Positions 13,078-14,422 of a stretch of 14,422 nucleotides of DNA are shown here, piece after piece. How positions within the stretch are numbered: position 1 is the first letter of the stretch; each line of letters begins with the position of its first letter. The DNA is from JBKHJZ01 sp046537875 (GTDB taxonomy: Bacteria; Actinomycetota; Acidimicrobiia; Acidimicrobiales; VFJN01): positions 1 through 14,422 of the forward strand of contig JBKHJZ010000076.1 of NCBI GenBank assembly GCA_046537875.1. The letters run 5' to 3'. The notes under the pieces are model-generated. The model did not search any database and was not told where the DNA came from. It saw only the letters and a program-made list of their open reading frames with translations. The translations under genes and the position numbers were made by a program.

Positions 13078-14358
13078 ATGACGACCACGCAGGTGCGGCC
13101 CGGCACGCCGGACGACGTGCTCGATCACGTCGACGACGACGCCGACATCATCGTGCCGCTCGCCAACGGCGAGCCGGTGTCGGTGCTGGATGCGCTGGAG
13201 GCGAACGCCGGGCGGTTCCGGGGGGTGCGCATCCACCAGATGCACGTCCTCCACGACCGCCCGTACCTCCACGGCGGCCTGCGCGATCACCTGCTGCACG
13301 TGTCGTACTTCCTGTCCGACGTCACCCGCCCGGCGTTCCACGCGCGCGGCTGCGAGCTGGTGCCCAACCACTTCAGCGAGGTCCCCCGCCTGCTGCGAGA
13401 GGAGACCCGCTGCTCGCTCGTGCTGGCCGCGGCGGCGCCGATGGACCGGCACGGCTACTTCTCGCTGGGCACCAACTGCGACTACGTGGCGCCGTTCATC
13501 GGCCGGGCCCCGTTCTTCCTCGAGGTCAACGCCCGGATGCCGCGCAGCTTCGGACGGAACCAGATCCACGCCAGCCAGATCGTCGGCTACACCGAGGTGG
13601 ACCGCCCCCTGGTCGAGGTCCAGCCGGCGGTCCCGAGCGACGTCGACCGGGCCATCGCCGCACACGTCGCCGAGCGGATCCCCGACCGGGCCACCATCCA
13701 GGCGGGCATCGGGTCGATCCCCAGCGCGCTGCTCCACGACCTGCGCGACCACCGCGACCTCGGCATCCACACCGAGCTCCTCTCGGACGGGCTCATCGAG
13801 CTGGTCGAGCGGGGGGTGGTGACCGGGACGCACAAGCGCCTGCGCCGCGGGAAGGTGGTGGCCACGTTCGCGCTCGGCACGCGGGCGCTCTACGACTTCC
13901 TGCACGAGAACCCGGCGATCGACATGCTGCCGGTCGACTACGTGAACGACCCCCGGGTGATCGCCCAGGAGGACTGCTTCATGTCGATCAACGCCACCAC
14001 CGAGATCGACCTGGTCGGCCAGTGCGCCTCGGAGACCGTCGCCGGCCGCTACTGGTCATCGAGCGGCGGGCAGGCCGACTTCGCCCGGGGCGCCCTCTAC
14101 TCGCGGCGGGGGCGGGGCTTCGTGGTGCTGCCGTCCACCGCCCGGGGCGGCGAGCTGTCGCGGATCTCGGTCACGCTGACCGTCGGCTCGATGGTGACCA
14201 CCCTGAAGAACACGGTCGACCACGTGGTCACCGAGTACGGGGTGGCCGACCTCCGCGGCCGCTCGATCTCGGAGCGGGCCCGCTCGCTCATCGGCATCGC
14301 CCACCCGCACTTCCGCGACGAGCTCGTGGCCGGGGCGAAGGCGATCGGCTACCTGTGA
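13078..14358 (+). CDS. Acetyl-CoA hydrolase/transferase family (4-hydroxybutyrate or acetate CoA-transferase-like)
   Basis: A 426-residue family I CoA-transferase/hydrolase, expected to move CoA between an acyl-CoA and a carboxylate through a glutamyl-CoA intermediate. Seen: a complete two-domain length for the family; IHQMHVLH near residue 52; the Gly-rich TIQAGIGSIPSA (206-217); IHTELLSDGLIELVERG (230-246) with probable nucleophile E233; SINATTEIDLVGQC (303-316); and the CoA-binding SSGGQADFARGA (328-339). The position of E233 fits the active-site Glu of the clostridial 4-hydroxybutyrate enzyme from memory. The substrate (acetate, butyrate, 4-hydroxybutyrate, succinate) cannot be fixed. The gene appears monocistronic; tandem hairpins follow its stop. 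Confidence 0.9.
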   Translation: MTTTQVRPGTPDDVLDHVDDDADIIVPLANGEPVSVLDALEANAGRFRGVRIHQMHVLHDRPYLHGGLRDHLLHVSYFLSDVTRPAFHARGCELVPNHFSEVPRLLREETRCSLVLAAAAPMDRHGYFSLGTNCDYVAPFIGRAPFFLEVNARMPRSFGRNQIHASQIVGYTEVDRPLVEVQPAVPSDVDRAIAAHVAERIPDRATIQAGIGSIPSALLHDLRDHRDLGIHTELLSDGLIELVERGVVTGTHKRLRRGKVVATFALGTRALYDFLHENPAIDMLPVDYVNDPRVIAQEDCFMSINATTEIDLVGQCASETVAGRYWSSSGGQADFARGALYSRRGRGFVVLPSTARGGELSRISVTLTVGSMVTTLKNTVDHVVTEYGVADLRGRSISERARSLIGIAHPHFRDELVAGAKAIGYL

Positions 14359-14369
14359 TCCACCGCCCC

Positions 14370-14422
14370 ACCCGACCCGCCGTCGGGATCACCCGACCCG
14401 CCGTCGGGATCACCCGACCCGC
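14370..14422. repeat. Tandem 21-bp hairpin repeat after the CoA-transferase gene
   Basis: Two full 21-bp units (14370-14390 and 14391-14411) and the first 11 bp of a third, all identical, run to the right edge. Each unit holds a perfect 6-bp inverted repeat CCCGAC/GTCGGG around CCGCC. The array starts 11 bp after the stop codon. It could be a tandem terminator or a minisatellite-like repeat; its full copy number lies beyond the window. Confidence 0.75.

Overview
The window is chromosomal DNA of very high GC content (roughly 70% or more by eye) with strongly GC-biased third codon positions, GTG starts and several genes that look leaderless. This fits an actinobacterium; the mix of families (CoA-metabolism enzymes, a YtxH-like small protein, a multi-TM metallophosphoesterase) would suit the class Acidimicrobiia, but that is inference. 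No tRNA, rRNA, CRISPR array, transposase or phage gene was seen.

Region 1 (1-3643) is a two-component locus that appears broken. A complete membrane histidine kinase (26-1702) is followed, with an ATGA overlap, by only the first ~39 residues of an OmpR-type response regulator (1699-1884). The remnant runs into a block of 11-bp-phased TCTCA-type direct repeats in front of an unusual aminoglycoside-phosphotransferase-fold protein (1889-3217). A second, cleaner set of the same repeats (3172-3200) lies inside the 3' end of that gene, just upstream of a small secreted protein with a 12-residue Ser/Pro/Ala/Asp repeat (3248-3643). The two repeat blocks look like PhoB/OmpR-class operators, so kinase, kinase-like protein and secreted protein may form one regulon whose local regulator has been lost.

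Region 2 (3644-7044) is a zinc-uptake module. A Fur/Zur-type repressor and the ABC ATPase (znuC) are on the minus strand; the metal-binding lipoprotein (znuA) and permease (znuB) are divergent on the plus strand. An 8-mer, GAGAACGA, occurs at all three candidate operator positions; one copy lies exactly in the 17-bp spacer of a good sigma-70-type promoter for znuA and another is inside a 21-bp palindrome. Between the secreted-protein gene and zur are two copies of a nested palindrome exactly 90 bp apart, each followed by a short GC hairpin.

Region 3 (6914-14422) holds separate genes: a membrane metallophosphoesterase with an acidic Gly-Asp repeat insertion, whose C-terminal tail overlaps znuB antisense; a VLCAD-like acyl-CoA dehydrogenase; an EamA/DMT permease; a ChaB-Rho_N fusion protein; a YtxH-like small protein; and a 4-hydroxybutyrate/acetate CoA-transferase-type enzyme. 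The window ends inside a tandem 21-bp repeat whose units form hairpins.

No clearly new multi-gene defence or mobile system is visible. The strongest unexplained signals are the phased operators around the truncated regulator, the nested palindromes between convergent genes, and the zinc operator architecture.
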